A stretch of DNA of 29,350 nt from Pholiota molesta (GCA_014925825.1 JACGCK010000391.1:1-29350); one strand, 5' to 3'. Positions 1 to 11,151 are shown, counted from the first letter of the stretch. Notes: a model not told the origin generated them from the letters alone. Numbers and translations: made by a program.

Positions 1-946
1 ATGTTTGCCGGAAGCTTTAATATTAAGCTTCGTAAGAGAGCAAATGACTGGAACAGCCATAAATCCATAAGCTATCCAAGCCACTAAATGCATACAATGA
101 GTGAGATTGGCAGAAAGAATTATATCATCCAATACTTACTGATGAATGCATTGCCAAGTGAAGCGATTATTTCCGGTCCGTCTTTTCCTTGCGCTGTAAT
201 GCTTTCATTGAAATCTTGGACGGCCTTTTCAAACCACACTCGAATAATCGCAAAGGAAGAAAGTCCTAAGCATAGTTAGCCAATATAGTTCATGCAACAG
301 ATGATTAGCTGTAAAAACCCGTACTCACCAACAATGAAACCGAATACTCCAATCCATGCCGATATACGCTGGAACATAGGTTTCTGAAACGTGGATTTGA
401 CCTTGCCCATTTTATGCGAGAAAGAAATGAGCAAGAAGAGCACGAAAAACGTAATCATGAAAGCAATGGCGACAGCAATGAAGGTTGCAGTCGAAGCAAC
501 CGGTGCAGAGAGAAGATGACTGGGAACGCTGTCTGGAAGCACCGAAAGATCTGAATAAAATAACGATTAAACCAAGGCTATAATATTATATTAAAAGTTC
601 TTACCATAGATAGGCGACAGTGTCGCAGATGTACAATTAATTTTGGCGCCGTTTTGAACTCGAGAACAAGAGCCTAGTATGGTCAACAATACATATATGA
701 GCTTCAGACATGTAAATTACATCAATTGTGATACTTACCCAATACACCCATAAATATACTCGGTCCATCTACTGCGTTAGACGAACCGGACTGCAGACTG
801 GCAGAGGGTAAAACCGTGAGGAGTGCAACGCGATCATGAAGGAGTAGCGTTGGCGCAAGTAGAGCGAACAGAGCGAGAATTATAGCAGTAAGGGCCAGCA
901 AAGGAGCAATGTAAAGAACGGTAGCTTGCGAGAAGGTTGGAATCAT
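1..946 (-). CDS. SUR7/PalI family plasma-membrane protein (3' part off the edge)
   Basis: Five exons read on the minus strand: 946-739, 673-605, 550-329, 265-140 and 83-1, every junction GT...AG in frame, 236 codons in the window without a stop. The N-terminus has a hydrophobic segment (IAPLLALTAIILALFALLAP), then an extracellular loop with the motif GSCSR, two membrane segments around FIAVAIAFMITFFVLFLLIS and ISAWIGVFGFIVG, and a last one (WIAYGFMAVPVICSL) near the window edge. This four-TM layout with a cysteine-bearing first loop fits the SUR7/PalI family, whose members act at eisosomes or in the Rim/Pal pH-sensing pathway; which of these applies cannot be told here. The start at 946 is the first ATG before the first membrane segment. 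The C-terminal tail is outside the window. Confidence 0.85.
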
Positions 947-1674
947 GTTCCGGGTGATATTAATGCTTTTAAATTGGGGAAGATAGAAGAAAACTGAATC
1001 TGTCGACTAGCGACCAGAAAACAAAGAAAGGAAGAAATACGGAAAGAAAATCAACAGGAGTCAGGGCAGCTGGCCAGCTGTGTCTCTATCGCCAGACACC
1101 TTTATACGAAATCAGAGCATCAACGTATGGTTTACAAGGGCCCAGATTTCAATGCGCAGAACAATGGCGAGTAGTGAAGTTGCCGAGTTACATAAGCGAG
1201 GCATTATTGTGTTGTGCCATTTGGAGCGTACATAGAATGAAGGGTCTGCGATGGGAGCAAATTAGTCGATGGTATTGTTCTTTCATGAAAAGGCATCAAT
1301 GCCATGCCATCCTATCATCCTATCTTCGGATAGGATGGGTAGACCAGGGGTACATCCGCAAGTTCGCCACCACAAACAACATAGCGTCCAGTCAATAAAA
1401 AGTGGAAACATTCCAATTTGATAAATTCTTCCCATAAAGCCTGATTTTAAATTGGAAACAATGCAGGAGACCAGAAAGGAGGAGTCAAGGTGCTTAGCGC
1501 ATGCATGATGAAAGTAAGAGTCAAAAGTGGACTTCCAAGTCTTATTCCACTCCATTCAAGTGTTCTTGCCAAGCAGGTCAAAACAGACGGAAAAAGTTTT
1601 GACGAATCAAGCGTGCTAAATGCGATCACTTATACATTCAAATCCTCGTTGTTTAACATTTCTTTCCATACAAT
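947..1674. promoter_or_regulatory. Divergent intergenic region between SUR7/PalI and MPP10
   Basis: This 728-bp stretch separates two divergent start codons and should hold both promoters. No conserved coding is seen; the short open frames have no recognisable protein. It contains a perfect 14-bp palindrome CAGCTGGCCAGCTG at 1067-1080, about 120 bp upstream of the SUR7/PalI start, and a perfect 9-bp stem with a TTCG loop at 1316-1337 (listed separately). No clear TATA box was identified. Confidence 0.5.
1316..1337. other. Perfect 9-bp hairpin closed by C(UUCG)G loop
   Basis: CATCCTATC (1316-1324) pairs perfectly with GATAGGATG (1329-1337) across TTCG (1325-1328). C(UUCG)G is known as an unusually stable RNA tetraloop. 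The hairpin lies in the gap upstream of MPP10; its function is unknown. Confidence 0.5.
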
Positions 1675-4134
1675 ATGGATTCCAACGTAACTGCGCTTGG
1701 AGCTCAGGAACCCGCTATACCCTCTGAATTTCAACAACTTTCAACATTACTTGAAGAGAGCCCTCAAACACTCGCGACGGGTAATCAAGAAATTCAATCT
1801 GTTGCTCTCAATGCTGCGAAATACATCTTCAATATTTGTAGGACATTGTGTGTTTTACGGCTTTGCCTCTACTAACCTTTCTTCCAGCCGTGCAGTCTGA
1901 ATCGACCTCTCAACCGCATATCCAAGAGCTTTTATCATCCCTGACTCCTACCCAAGCGCCTCAGACGCGCTCTAAAGCGAAAGCCGTTACCGAGAAACCC
2001 ATTATCAACGATGCTCCAAAAAATCTATTCGAATTCACTCCGTTGAAGTCTTTATTCGTGGATGGCATGGATGATGAACAAATTTGGGCACAGCTAGATC
2101 TTCGGACGAAGACTATCTGCAGAATGCTGGATTTCGTTCTTGAGGGTGAATCTGAGGGACAGGATGGATCGGAAGAAGAAAGTAGCGAAGACGATCAAGA
2201 CGATGTCAACGACGATGAAAAGCTCCGCAAGGCATTTGAAGCTCTGGAAAATGGTGAAGATGTAGACATGGAGGAATTCATGGCGGAGCATGGCCTTGAC
2301 AATGAGGAAATGGACGACTCTGGTGATTCTCAGGACTACGAGGAGGAGGAGGATTCAGATGAAAATGGCGACCAGGAGGAAGAAGGGGAAGAAGAAATCT
2401 CGCCATTGAGGGATATCGAATTGGAAGCACAATCCAGCTCTTTCATTCCCCCTTTTTCCCATCGCAAGAAGAAGGGCAAAAATGCTGCTACCTCGGAATT
2501 GGACGATGGTTTCTTCGATTTAGCGGAGTTCAATGCAGAGACCGAACGCGCAGAAGCTAGATCGTCGTCCCGGGGCCGTTTGGCTGGTGACGACGATTCC
2601 GATGAGGAAGACATGGGTATTGACCTATTTGCAAGCGTCAACCCCACCGTAAATATGGACGATGACGCGGAAGGCGAAGAAGAGGGTATGTTCGCTCCCT
2701 TCGAATTCTGCCACGGCAGTCAGACTTACCTCCTTATCCAGAGCTATTCTATCGCGACTTTTTTGAACCGCCTTCTCGTTCTTCTCAAGCAGCTGCTCCA
2801 ACGAAATCCAAGAAACCCACCAGAAGCAGTCAAGTTCGTTTCAACGATCAAGTTCGCGTCAAAAAAATCAAAGCCACGGGGAGAAACAGATCATTGCATG
2901 ATGATAATGACGGAGAAGACGAGGAAGAGGTCGATAACGACGATGATGATTCTTTTGATGACGAGGATGAGTTTTCTGAAGGAGATCCGGACGAGGCAGA
3001 AGAGGAACAATGGGATGTCGAAGGGTCGGATAGTGGAGACGATGAGTCTGAAAAGGATTCTGAAGATGATTCAAAGAATCCAAACAGTGGTGCAACTATT
3101 CAACGTCTGAAGCAGGACCTTTTCGCCGAAGATGAAGAAGAGACATCGCAAGGTGACTACGCAGTTTGCACCCTTTTCTGTCGTACTAAAGAACTATTTC
3201 AGATACTACGACATATCAAAGAAGAATGGCAGCACTGAAAGAACAAATCACGGAACTCGAATCTGAGAACGTTGCACCCAAAGAATGGGTACTCATGGGA
3301 GAAGCTGGCTCTCGCCAACGGCCTCAAAACTCGCTACTGGAAGAGGATCTTGAATTCGAACGTATCATGAAACCCGTACCTGTGACTACCGAAGAATCTG
3401 TACGAACACTTGAAGAAACCATCAAAGCACGTATTTTGGAAGGACGGTTTGATGATGTGGTTCGAATACGACCTTTCGAAGATAAACCGTTCTTGCCTTC
3501 GAAGTTCTTCGAGCTTCAGGACACGAAGTCGTCTCAATCACTTGCGCAGATTTATGAAAAAGACTACGTCGCGAGCCAGACAGAAGAAGCCACTATCGAC
3601 GAGAGGGACGGAAGACTCAAAAAAGAACACGATGAGATTAACGCTCTCTGGGAAAATATCTGTGGCAAGTTGGATGCCTTGTGTAATGCTCACTTTGTGC
3701 CCAAACAAGTAGGTCTCTCCCATTTTTAATGCTGTTAGTTTCGCTTATCAACCCCACACCAGCCCAAAGCAACGATTTCAATGGTCTCTAATACTGCGAC
3801 TGCTACACTTGAGTCTGCTTTACCAACGACCAAAGCAACCTCTACAATGTTGGCACCGGAAGAAGTCTTTTCGGCATCGCCATCTGCACTACGAGCCCGA
3901 AGCGAATTAACACCCACTGAAAAACGAGCTCTGCGCACCAAAGAACGCAAGACGAAGAAACGTCAGCGGGACGCACTCGAAAAGAGTGTGGACAAATTTG
4001 CCAAGGGTAAAGGAGTCGGCAGCGTTAAGAAACAGAAGCAGGCCGCTCTGGACAGCATTGTGAAACACGGAAAGGGAGTAACAGTTGTTGGCAAGAAGGG
4101 TGCAATAAAATCGAGAGAAAAGCAAAAGAATTAG
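1675..4134 (+). CDS. MPP10: U3 snoRNP component Mpp10
   Basis: Five exons: 1675-1837, 1888-2685, 2742-3152, 3203-3708 and 3763-4134, giving 749 codons. Mpp10 is a scaffold of the U3 snoRNP/SSU processome in the nucleolus, needed for early 18S rRNA cleavages together with Imp3 and Imp4. Family marks seen: the N-terminal stretch FVDGMDDEQIWAQLDLR, long Asp/Glu-rich blocks through the middle, the motif FYRDFFEPP directly after intron 2, then MAALKEQITELESENVAPKE and KEWVLMGEAGSRQRP, a helical region with FDDVVRIRPFED, the LAPEEVF motif, and a Lys/Arg-rich tail (EKRALRTKERKTKKRQRD). The order matches the whole family, so the gene looks complete. The first ATG at 1675 is chosen because translation from it joins exon 2 in frame. 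Confidence 0.95.
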
Positions 4135-4543
4135 GGAGAGTTCTCTACACTCTAGAGTCTTTGTTTTATTGCAAACCTTCACAAAGTAGCATGATGTTTT
4201 CTGTCACTTTCAAGTTGCATGATCTATATCTTCAGTGTAACCAAAGTATAACCTTCAGATTTGTGACATTTGTCTCTTTCGACCGTGCTATCCGCAAGAA
4301 AAGATGACTTAAATGACCTGCTCATGCCGCTGGCTTCTATTACGAGGAACTCGCCTTGAGCCCAGGCTAGTACCCACTGTGGTGATGCATTCGAGATATT
4401 GTCTGGAATATCCGGCCCAGGGTTACGCAGTCGTCCTTGAGGCTATGTTAGAATCACGTGAACTCTTAGAATATATAGAAGCACAGTTGCGACTCTCGTT
4501 CTGTGCTTGTTCTGTGCCACCACTACAACCCACGTCTATTATC
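4135..4543. promoter_or_regulatory. MPP10-SEC9 intergenic region with E-box and TATA-like element
   Basis: This gap holds the MPP10 3' end and the SEC9 promoter. CACGTG (E-box, 4455-4460) and AATATATA (4470-4477) lie about 85 and 70 bp upstream of the SEC9 ATG, a plausible core-promoter spacing. A frame in phase with SEC9 runs upstream to 4313, but it spans the TATA-like element and has no family similarity, so it is read as untranslated. Confidence 0.5.
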
Positions 4544-5729
4544 ATGAATTTCTTCAAGAAGAAATCGGACACTCTTATCCCTCCCGTTTCCGCTCCGGCC
4601 CCTACTCCACCTTCTAGCTTCGCCAGCTCTCGAGGTTCTAGTAACACGTACATCGCCAGCAGGGATGGCGACCCCTACAATGGTATCAACCGACAAGGAT
4701 CTTATGGCAACAAAGCTGTTGACGATGAGCCTTATGTCGATAAATACAGTAGAAGTCGAGGAGTCGGGGATGTTTATTCCCGTGGCGCGGCCGAGATAAA
4801 CAAGGATCGTAATGAACTCTTCTCTGGCTATACACCATCGAAAGGTGGCTCTGGCCGCTTCTTTGACGGGCCCGATATTGGAAGCGCTCCCCCTCCTGGT
4901 GAAGAGAACGACGAGGATGTGGAGGGTATCAAGCAACAAACTCGCTTTGTCAAGCAAGAGAGCGTTAACTCGACAAGGAATGCTCTCCGAATGGCTCGGG
5001 AGGCTGAAGAGACGGCTCGGAACACATTAAGTCGTTTAGGCGATCAATCTGGTATGCACACATGCTTGTACTTCATTATTTCTTCTATCTCACCCACAAT
5101 GCAGAAAAATTGGCCAACACTGAGCGCCATCTCGATGTTTCGAAAGGACATTCTCAACGTGCGGACGACAAGACGGACGAGTTGAAGCAGCTCAACAAGT
5201 CTATCTTCCGCCCCGTTATCACGTTCAACAAAGATAGTAAACGAGCCGCTCAAGAAGCTAAAATACAGGCCAGATACGAGCAGGAGAGGGAAGAACGAGA
5301 GAAAGCTATGATGGACATCCGAGACACCCAGAACCGTATAGGACAAGCAGCAACGTACGGCCGCGGAAACGCCGACGAAGAACTGCTTGGGAACCGTAGT
5401 CGTTTTAAAACGACGGACGAGAAGGCAGCCCGAATGGAACAGCGCAAACGTTATCAGTTCGAGAGCAATGCATCTGATGATGAAATAGAAGACGAACTAG
5501 ACGATAATCTGGGCGAAATCAGTGAAGCGACCACCCGTCTCAAGGCTCTTGCAATGGCCATGGGCGAAGAAACTGACAATCAAATTGGAAGGATCAAACG
5601 TATCGAGGACAAGACCACCGATGTTGATAACAGGATTTTCAGGAATACAGAACGCGTAAGTTCTTTCAAAAAACCAACAGGAAATTGTTACTGACTCATG
5701 TTTACCTTCAGCTCAAGAGAATCAAGTAA
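4544..5729 (+). CDS. SEC9: Sec9/SNAP-25-type plasma-membrane t-SNARE
   Basis: Three exons: 4544-5051, 5105-5655 and 5712-5729, 358 codons; the last exon is only 18 bp and encodes LKRIK. Sec9 is the Qb/Qc SNARE that pairs with syntaxin (Sso) and synaptobrevin (Snc) to fuse secretory vesicles at the plasma membrane. Visible features are a short N-terminal MNFFKKKSD, a low-complexity Pro/Ser/Tyr linker, a first SNARE helix ([19 protein letters not shown] through [15 protein letters not shown]), a charged middle, and a second SNARE helix ([19 protein letters not shown] to the C-terminus). Ionic-layer glutamines are seen in GDQSEKL of the first helix and TDNQIGRI of the second. There is no transmembrane segment, as expected. 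Intron 1 falls next to the first zero-layer Gln. Confidence 0.93.
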
Positions 5730-6208
5730 TCGACTACGGATACATGTTTGATGTAGACAGCAAACAGCCCAAGATATACCCCATGGAGCATGCCTTCTAT
5801 TTAAATCGGGATTTCTCAACTTTTTTCTTATGGACACTCGGTCTTTAGGTACGTCGTGCACCAAACGTGGCTGTCGCAGTTGTAAATTCATGCCACGCGT
5901 AGTATACGTAGTATTTAATCTTGTATGTTTTACTCATGCCCACAGTTATTGCTGATTTCATCCATTTTATCGAGTGGTTCACTCATACTTAGACTTGGAA
6001 ATAAGTAATCGAGAAATAACAAAAGTGAAAGCCTCTCACTCAGGGCCAAAGCCTCACTATGACACGATCACCTGATAACATGGCGCGGTTGGCACTTTCT
6101 CAGTCTGACTGAATTCAATGCCGTCGGTCCGTCACCTTTTACGCGTTTTTCTTGTCAACTAGCCCACAAACCTTCTTTTACTCTTTACTGAAGTATCAAC
6201 GCTCTTAA
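5730..6208. other. Intergenic region SEC9 to SRA gene, no gene seen
   Basis: This 479-bp gap between co-directional genes holds the SEC9 3' end and the promoter of the next gene. I see no conserved open frame, tRNA or repeat in it. Confidence 0.4.
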
Positions 6209-7813
6209 ATGTTGTCTGAGTACGAGGAAATAAGGCTCGCAAACATTAAAAAGGTGAGGAATCCCAAGACGTCTGTAGATTCTTCGCTTGGTGCTAATTC
6301 GCTTGTGTCTGCAGAACAAAGAACTATTAGCTTCGCTGGGATTCGACAAACCAACTTTGGAGCCTAAAGAGAAAAAACGCACAAAGAAACCTCTCCCTCC
6401 CAAAAAAAGAAAAATATCCGAATCCGAATTATCTTCGAATGAATCCGAGCCGCAGACAGAATCATCAACCTCCAAAGCTCCGCGCGTCCAGTTGTCGGAG
6501 ACTGCGCCTGAGGGAGCGGTGCGAAGAAGCTCTAGAAATGCTGGAAAGGTCGTTGATTACAAGAAGGAAATCATCAAAGACTCCCCAGTTCCAGTTGCGT
6601 ATTTGAGCGGTGTCAAGAGCACTGAGAATACAGGCCCTATGGGACGCGAAAGTGGGAAACGCAAATATGACCCGTACGTTTCGCACTTCATACACTCATA
6701 TATCCAGGTCTGAATCACCTCTTTAGAAAAACCTATGGTCCGATTCCAGGAATTGAGATAGGAACCTGGTGGGAGACTCGAGCAGGCTGCAGCGCAGATT
6801 CCATCCATGCGTAAGTTCCCTTTTAATTGATTGATAATTGCTTCTGACCTTTCACAAGACCTTGGGTTGGAGGCATATCCGGTGGTAGTAAGGGTGCCCA
6901 TAGTGTAGTCATTAGTGGAGGATACGACGACGACGTGGATCTGGGATATGCTTTGTGCGTTTTTCTCTTTTTTATCGATTAAAATATGTTGATGTTCCCT
7001 CAGCACCTACACCGGATCTGGTATTACTCCTCATATATTTCTGTACATCGAAGATCTAATGTCATTATCAACTAAGGCGGCCGCGATTTGAAAGGCACTA
7101 AAGCCAATCCTAAAAATGTAAATGCTATTTCTATCAAGTTTCCGTACCAACTCAATGATTATTAGCTTCGCACAGGACCACAGAGCTCTGACCAGACTTT
7201 CGAAAACAATGTAGGTCACTATAATCCTGATTTTCCAGACATCCTTCTCACTTGATTGGCATCCGCAGTTCAACAGAATGTTGAAGGTATGCCCTATTCA
7301 CCTTTTTTTGCATCGAAATATGATTTGCATATGCCCTATAGAAATCATGCGAAACAAAGAAGCCTATAAGGGTTGTTCGTGGCTACAAATTACAATCGCC
7401 ATATGCGCCCAGCGAAGGGTAACGTATTTCTTCCCAAATAATAATTCATCTCTTTTGAATATATAAACTCAGATATCGCTACGACGGCCTTTATACGGTT
7501 GAAAACGTAAGCTGTAGAGATAGATCATGCATACGACTCCAACTAATATTTGTCTTCAGGCTTGGGCTGAAAAAGGATTGAACCCTCAGGGATACCTCGT
7601 GTGTAAATTCGCCTTCAAGGTAAGGTCATGCTGCCATCTCCCTACCATATCTCACAGCTTGTATCATCTTAGCGACTTCCGAATCAACCTCCTTTGCCTA
7701 TTCGTGTTGCCGAAGGAGACAGCGAGGAAGCTCATGACGATGACGAAATCACGGAGCACAATATAGAAGAAACTGAGAAAGAAGAGATCGAACTTGAGTC
7801 TCACTCGAAATAG
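6209..7813 (+). CDS. SRA/YDG-domain protein (modified-DNA reader)
   Basis: Twelve exons, 338 codons: 6209-6253, 6315-6673, 6727-6810, 6859-6954, 7004-7020, 7077-7117, 7166-7210, 7269-7286, 7342-7418, 7473-7506, 7560-7619 and 7673-7813. The N-terminus (MLSEYEEIRLANIKKNKELL) precedes a basic, Lys/Pro-rich linker, then an SRA domain starting at YGPIPGIEIGTWWETR. It continues through GISGGSKGAHSVVISGGYDD, DVDLGYAFTYTGSGGRDLKG, NPKNLRTGPQSSDQ and the hallmark GYRYDGLYTVENAW, and ends at YLVCKFAFKRLPNQPPLP. An acidic tail follows. SRA domains of UHRF1 and related proteins flip and read modified cytosine. No RING, PHD, Tudor or SET domain is present, so this is a free-standing reader; its partner is not shown by the sequence. 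Exon 5 is 17 bp and exon 8 is 18 bp, both inside the SRA domain. Confidence 0.93.
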
Positions 7814-8644
7814 GCCTCCATCCCTTCGAAAATTCAACCTCGCTTTCTATGACAATGCTCATCCACTTGCTTTGAGCCTATACCCATTGTTTTGACGTAA
7901 TTGCTGACCTCTACTTATCTACTTCTTGGGTTTATTGCTCTCGTAACTTGTAAGCCCTCAAATTTGTATCTTTCCGAATCAATCTAATGCCAAAAATAGG
8001 TCTTGGCATTGAATTTGATTTTGATCTACACCTTTCATGATACATCTACTGTAAGGTATGCCAGCGAAACGACTTGAATGGATAATTAATATTCCCCACA
8101 CAAGACTATACATGGAAGCGTATCGTCGCGTTGAGATCTCACTCCATCATGAAACTGCGCAGAAGAGCATTGCATGGCGCCTGCTAATTGCAATGTATGG
8201 AATCTGGATTTTCTTCGGTCAGTCTATGCTCTCCAGTGAAAGCAACATCATAAGTTATTTTTAGTGTTGTGCCATCTGACTGCATCTAGTGATAGCTTTG
8301 CCCCAAATTGGAGCTGTGTTCACCCACATCAGCTCAGAGCGTACCCAAAATCGGAATCAATACATGTTCATTGCTGATCGGCATCTTTTCATACAAGTCT
8401 TGTGGCACTCGGGGGTTGCCTGGGGTTGCGGTTGGTTTTACCGCCCAATATTCAACTCTTCGATACGGGGAAAATATCGCAACTTAGGCAACGCAAAAAT
8501 GTTTTGGCTTCGACATGTGAGAATCTTGCCGTTCTCTCTCTCTCTTATTTTGAACTTTATGGAGCTATCTGTGTCTGTAAGACATAAAAAGGGACCAGGA
8601 CTGCTTGACCTATATCGCCTTCAGTTGAAGTCCAACATATCGAC
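7814..8644. other. Intergenic region, no gene seen; one perfect hairpin
   Basis: These 831 bp hold the SRA gene 3' end and the promoter of the next gene. The open frames here (up to about 119 codons) show no family motif or splice continuation. A perfect 8-bp stem, AATGCCAA (7986-7993) with TTGGCATT (8003-8010) and a 9-nt loop, lies about 180 nt past the SRA stop codon and may sit in the 3' untranslated region. Confidence 0.4.
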
Positions 8645-9734
8645 ATGATCAAACTTGCATCTAGTTTTCTTACTTTTCTTGGCATAGTCTCGAATCTGGG
8701 ATATGTGAATGCTGTAGCTGGCGTTACCACTTTCAATGATGTATGTTAATCTTTCCCTATCCATTTTGTTATTGAATGTCGACTTTTTCAACAGTACGGT
8801 ACCCAAAGCGGTGTAGCTTGTTCAGGTTTTGATTATAGTTCTTATATTGGCAGATTATCGGTGGCTAATAAAGAGTCGTAGGATTCTCGCCGAATAATTC
8901 TCAGGGGAATGGAATTTTTGCCGCCGCCATGGCTGATTTATCTCCTTTGTGGACTGGCGCTATGTGTTCTGGAACTAAAGATGCTAGCAAATGGTAAATG
9001 GGCAAAGACCGCATTATTCTAATGATCACGTTCTCATAGATTGCATACTCCACCAGCAATGGGAAAGGTGCTTGCACCAACTGTACAGGGCGTCAGTGGA
9101 TTTTATTTTATCTTCGTGGCGAAACAATGCTTACAATCTGAACATAGCTTCGTGTGCCGGAGAACAGCAATGCGGTCATGTAAGTACTGGGTTCTAAGTT
9201 TGCAATATTCGACCCTTGACATGACTTCCATAGTGCTTCAACGTTAAATGTATATCCATTATACATAGGTCGCTCATGGTACTTTCTGACGCACTTGTAA
9301 ATAGGCACAAGCTCCTTGGATGGAGAGACAAGTGGGGCCTGCAGCGGAAACACAATCAAAGTCAAAATAATTGACGCGTAAGTGTTTACATTTCAGTGGT
9401 TTGTCTGGATTCATGCCTACGTCCTAAAATAACTAGGTGTCCCTCGACTCATCCAGCAAACTACTGCAAGACACCTGAGTTCGGTGGAGTGAGATATTTT
9501 TTAATTTATATTATTGGAACCATTTTGACAGAACGATCAACTTGTAGACTGTTCCTGATCGAGAGGCCTGTGAGGCCAGTGGAATTAATGCTCTAGATAT
9601 TGCGACTACTGCACGTAGCGCTCTGTCCAGTTTCGTAAGCTCTTTCTTTGTCCTATTGAAAGATATTCTGTTCCGACCTCAATTCTCTCTAGCAAGGAAA
9701 TCTCAACATCGATATCGAGTCTACCTCCTGTTGA
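8645..9734 (+). CDS. Secreted double-psi beta-barrel (expansin/barwin-like) protein
   Basis: Ten exons, 188 codons: 8645-8740, 8795-8825, 8882-8993, 9057-9082, 9148-9179, 9234-9249, 9305-9377, 9437-9488, 9548-9634 and 9693-9734. A signal peptide (MIKLASSFLTFLGIVSNLGY) is followed by a small Cys-rich barrel domain: YGTQSGVACSGFSPN, FAAAMADLSPLWTGAMC, CNGKGACTNSSCAG, CFNVKC, TIKVKIIDACPSTHPANYC, then EFGGTVPDREACEASGINAL and a final NIDIESTSC. The paired cysteines and the KIIDACP strand resemble the double-psi barrel of expansin-, RlpA- and EG45-like fungal secreted proteins; such proteins may loosen or bind cell-wall polysaccharide, and no catalytic claim is made. Exons of 26, 32 and 16 bp make the frame look broken until the right acceptors are chosen (at 9056, 9147 and 9547). 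Confidence 0.8.
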
Positions 9735-10425
9735 GAAGGGCAAGAGAGGTGCTATCCTCAAGAATGTTTTGGTAGCTATGTTGAATGGATGCTCTCTACA
9801 TACCTTGGGATTTGACCTTGTAAAAGAAAGCGTGTTGAAACTTGAAATTGGGTTCAATTCAAAACTTGCACCACCAAAATAAAATGGGGATCCAGTACAT
9901 ATTGGCACTACCTTTTATTCAACTTAGAAGGTACCTCAAACACACCTACTTTGAGTAGTGGTCTCGGTACTTGGCTACCCAACCTGAACCCAACCTTTCG
10001 TCAGAGTCACTGACTCAACTTTCAGTAGCCTATTTAAGTATCTGTTCCCCTTTTCGGTGCAACATACATAGCTGCCAAAAATGGGCGTGCCTTGTACTAT
10101 ATTTAGACTTACCTGTTGACGCTAGTGATCGGCAGCATGCGTTGTAGCGGCCTTCGGCAGCCATGTGTTTAGCCGATGAGTGCAGTTGGTCGACATGTTT
10201 TTCAGTCTGGAGGGTGTGAGAGCAGAACAAGGCATAGATAGAAGAACACGAAAGTGGGGCATGATCATGATGCACACTGAGTCTGCATCCATCGTTACGG
10301 CAACATTCTATACAGAACATGTCAAGGCAAATTTTCAGCGGACAGAAGCTCCTGGTGAGAAAAGCTGTAAATCAACTGTAAAAATATGAACTTGAAACAT
10401 CTCACGAGAAAACGACGCTGACAAG
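9735..10425. other. Intergenic region left of the inverted element pair
   Basis: There is no gene with family support here. Two signals are visible: a 13-bp palindrome GAGTCACTGACTC at 10004-10016 that includes a consensus AP-1/Gcn4 site TGACTCA (10011-10017), and TATTTAA near 10031. Together they look like an old promoter, but no conserved coding follows directly. A short hairpin (CTCAAA 9935-9940 with TTTGAG 9950-9955) lies just upstream. Confidence 0.4.
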
Positions 10426-10590
10426 ACCGTGCTATGAAAGGCCTCAGCGGACAAAATTATTTCAACTTCACAAAGCTAAGATTTTCGGCATTTCAACTTC
10501 AAAACAGGTAATTTTTGCACTTCAAAGCCGGAAATTCTGCAATTCTACTTTTCACTCCAGCCTTTTAGCTTGAATCAACTTGCACTTCGG

Positions 10591-10690
10591 CATTTCAGTT
10601 TCAATTTCGGCATTTCAACTTTCACTTCGACATTTCAACTTTCACTTCGGCATTTCAACTTTAACTTCGGCATTTCAAATTTCATGTCAG
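10591..10690. repeat. Subterminal tandem repeat, five 20-bp units (left copy)
   Basis: Five units begin at 10591, 10611, 10631, 10651 and 10671, each close to CATTTCAACTTTCACTTCGG. The mirror block in the right copy is 11997-12096. Repeated subterminal motifs are common transposase-binding sites in TIR elements; that role is inferred here. Confidence 0.8.
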
Positions 10691-10823
10691 CATTTTTCTT
10701 TAATAACATTTATTTAACATTTCAATCTTCTTGAGGTTTCCACCACTGGAAATTGATGGAGTGGGGGGACTGTCAATGTGAAGTTCTCGTATGCAACCAC
10801 CTGCCTGATCAGAGTTCCACCAC

Positions 10824-10841
10824 GATGCCGGGCCCGGCATC
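10824..10841. repeat. 18-bp perfect GC-rich palindrome inside the element
   Basis: GATGCCGGGCCCGGCATC is its own reverse complement. It lies near the middle of the left element and recurs at 11846-11863 in the right copy. Confidence 0.9.
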
Positions 10842-11094
10842 AAAAACAGCTTGCACTCCCGCACCCCGGGCCGCTGTGCTAGTTGTAGTATAGGCTGCTA
10901 TACCCAATGATAACAAGGTGTATAATGCCCCAGGACATAGTAAATATTCTATCAGTGGGTCCCCCAATATGGCTAGGTACCTGCGTTGGCGCCGCCGCGT
11001 CACAGCACCTCCCGTGCATGCCATCTCAGGTTTGAATCTCTGAATCAGCATCACTAAAGTGACATTGGCATTTTTTAAAGTGAATTTAAGAAAC

Positions 11095-11151
11095 CTAAAG
11101 TGAAGTTGAGAATTTGAAGTGAAGTTGAGAACCTGAAGTGAAGTTGAGAAT
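11095..11151. repeat. Subterminal tandem repeat, three 19-bp units (inner end, left copy)
   Basis: Units start at 11095, 11114 and 11133 and share AAGTGAAGTTGAGAA with few changes. The mirror block in the right copy is 11536-11592. The two ends of the element thus carry different subterminal repeat families. Confidence 0.75.

Noticed and set aside
4313..4543. N-terminal extension of SEC9 from an upstream ATG
   Set aside because: It spans the E-box and TATA-like element, has no SNARE-family similarity, and the ATG at 4544 gives the usual short basic start.
8645..9734. Expansin-like gene as a pseudogene with stops and frameshifts
   Set aside because: The apparent breaks vanish with acceptors at 9056, 9147 and 9547 and a 66-bp intron beginning at 9083. 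All exons then sum to a whole number of codons and match the family to the last residue.
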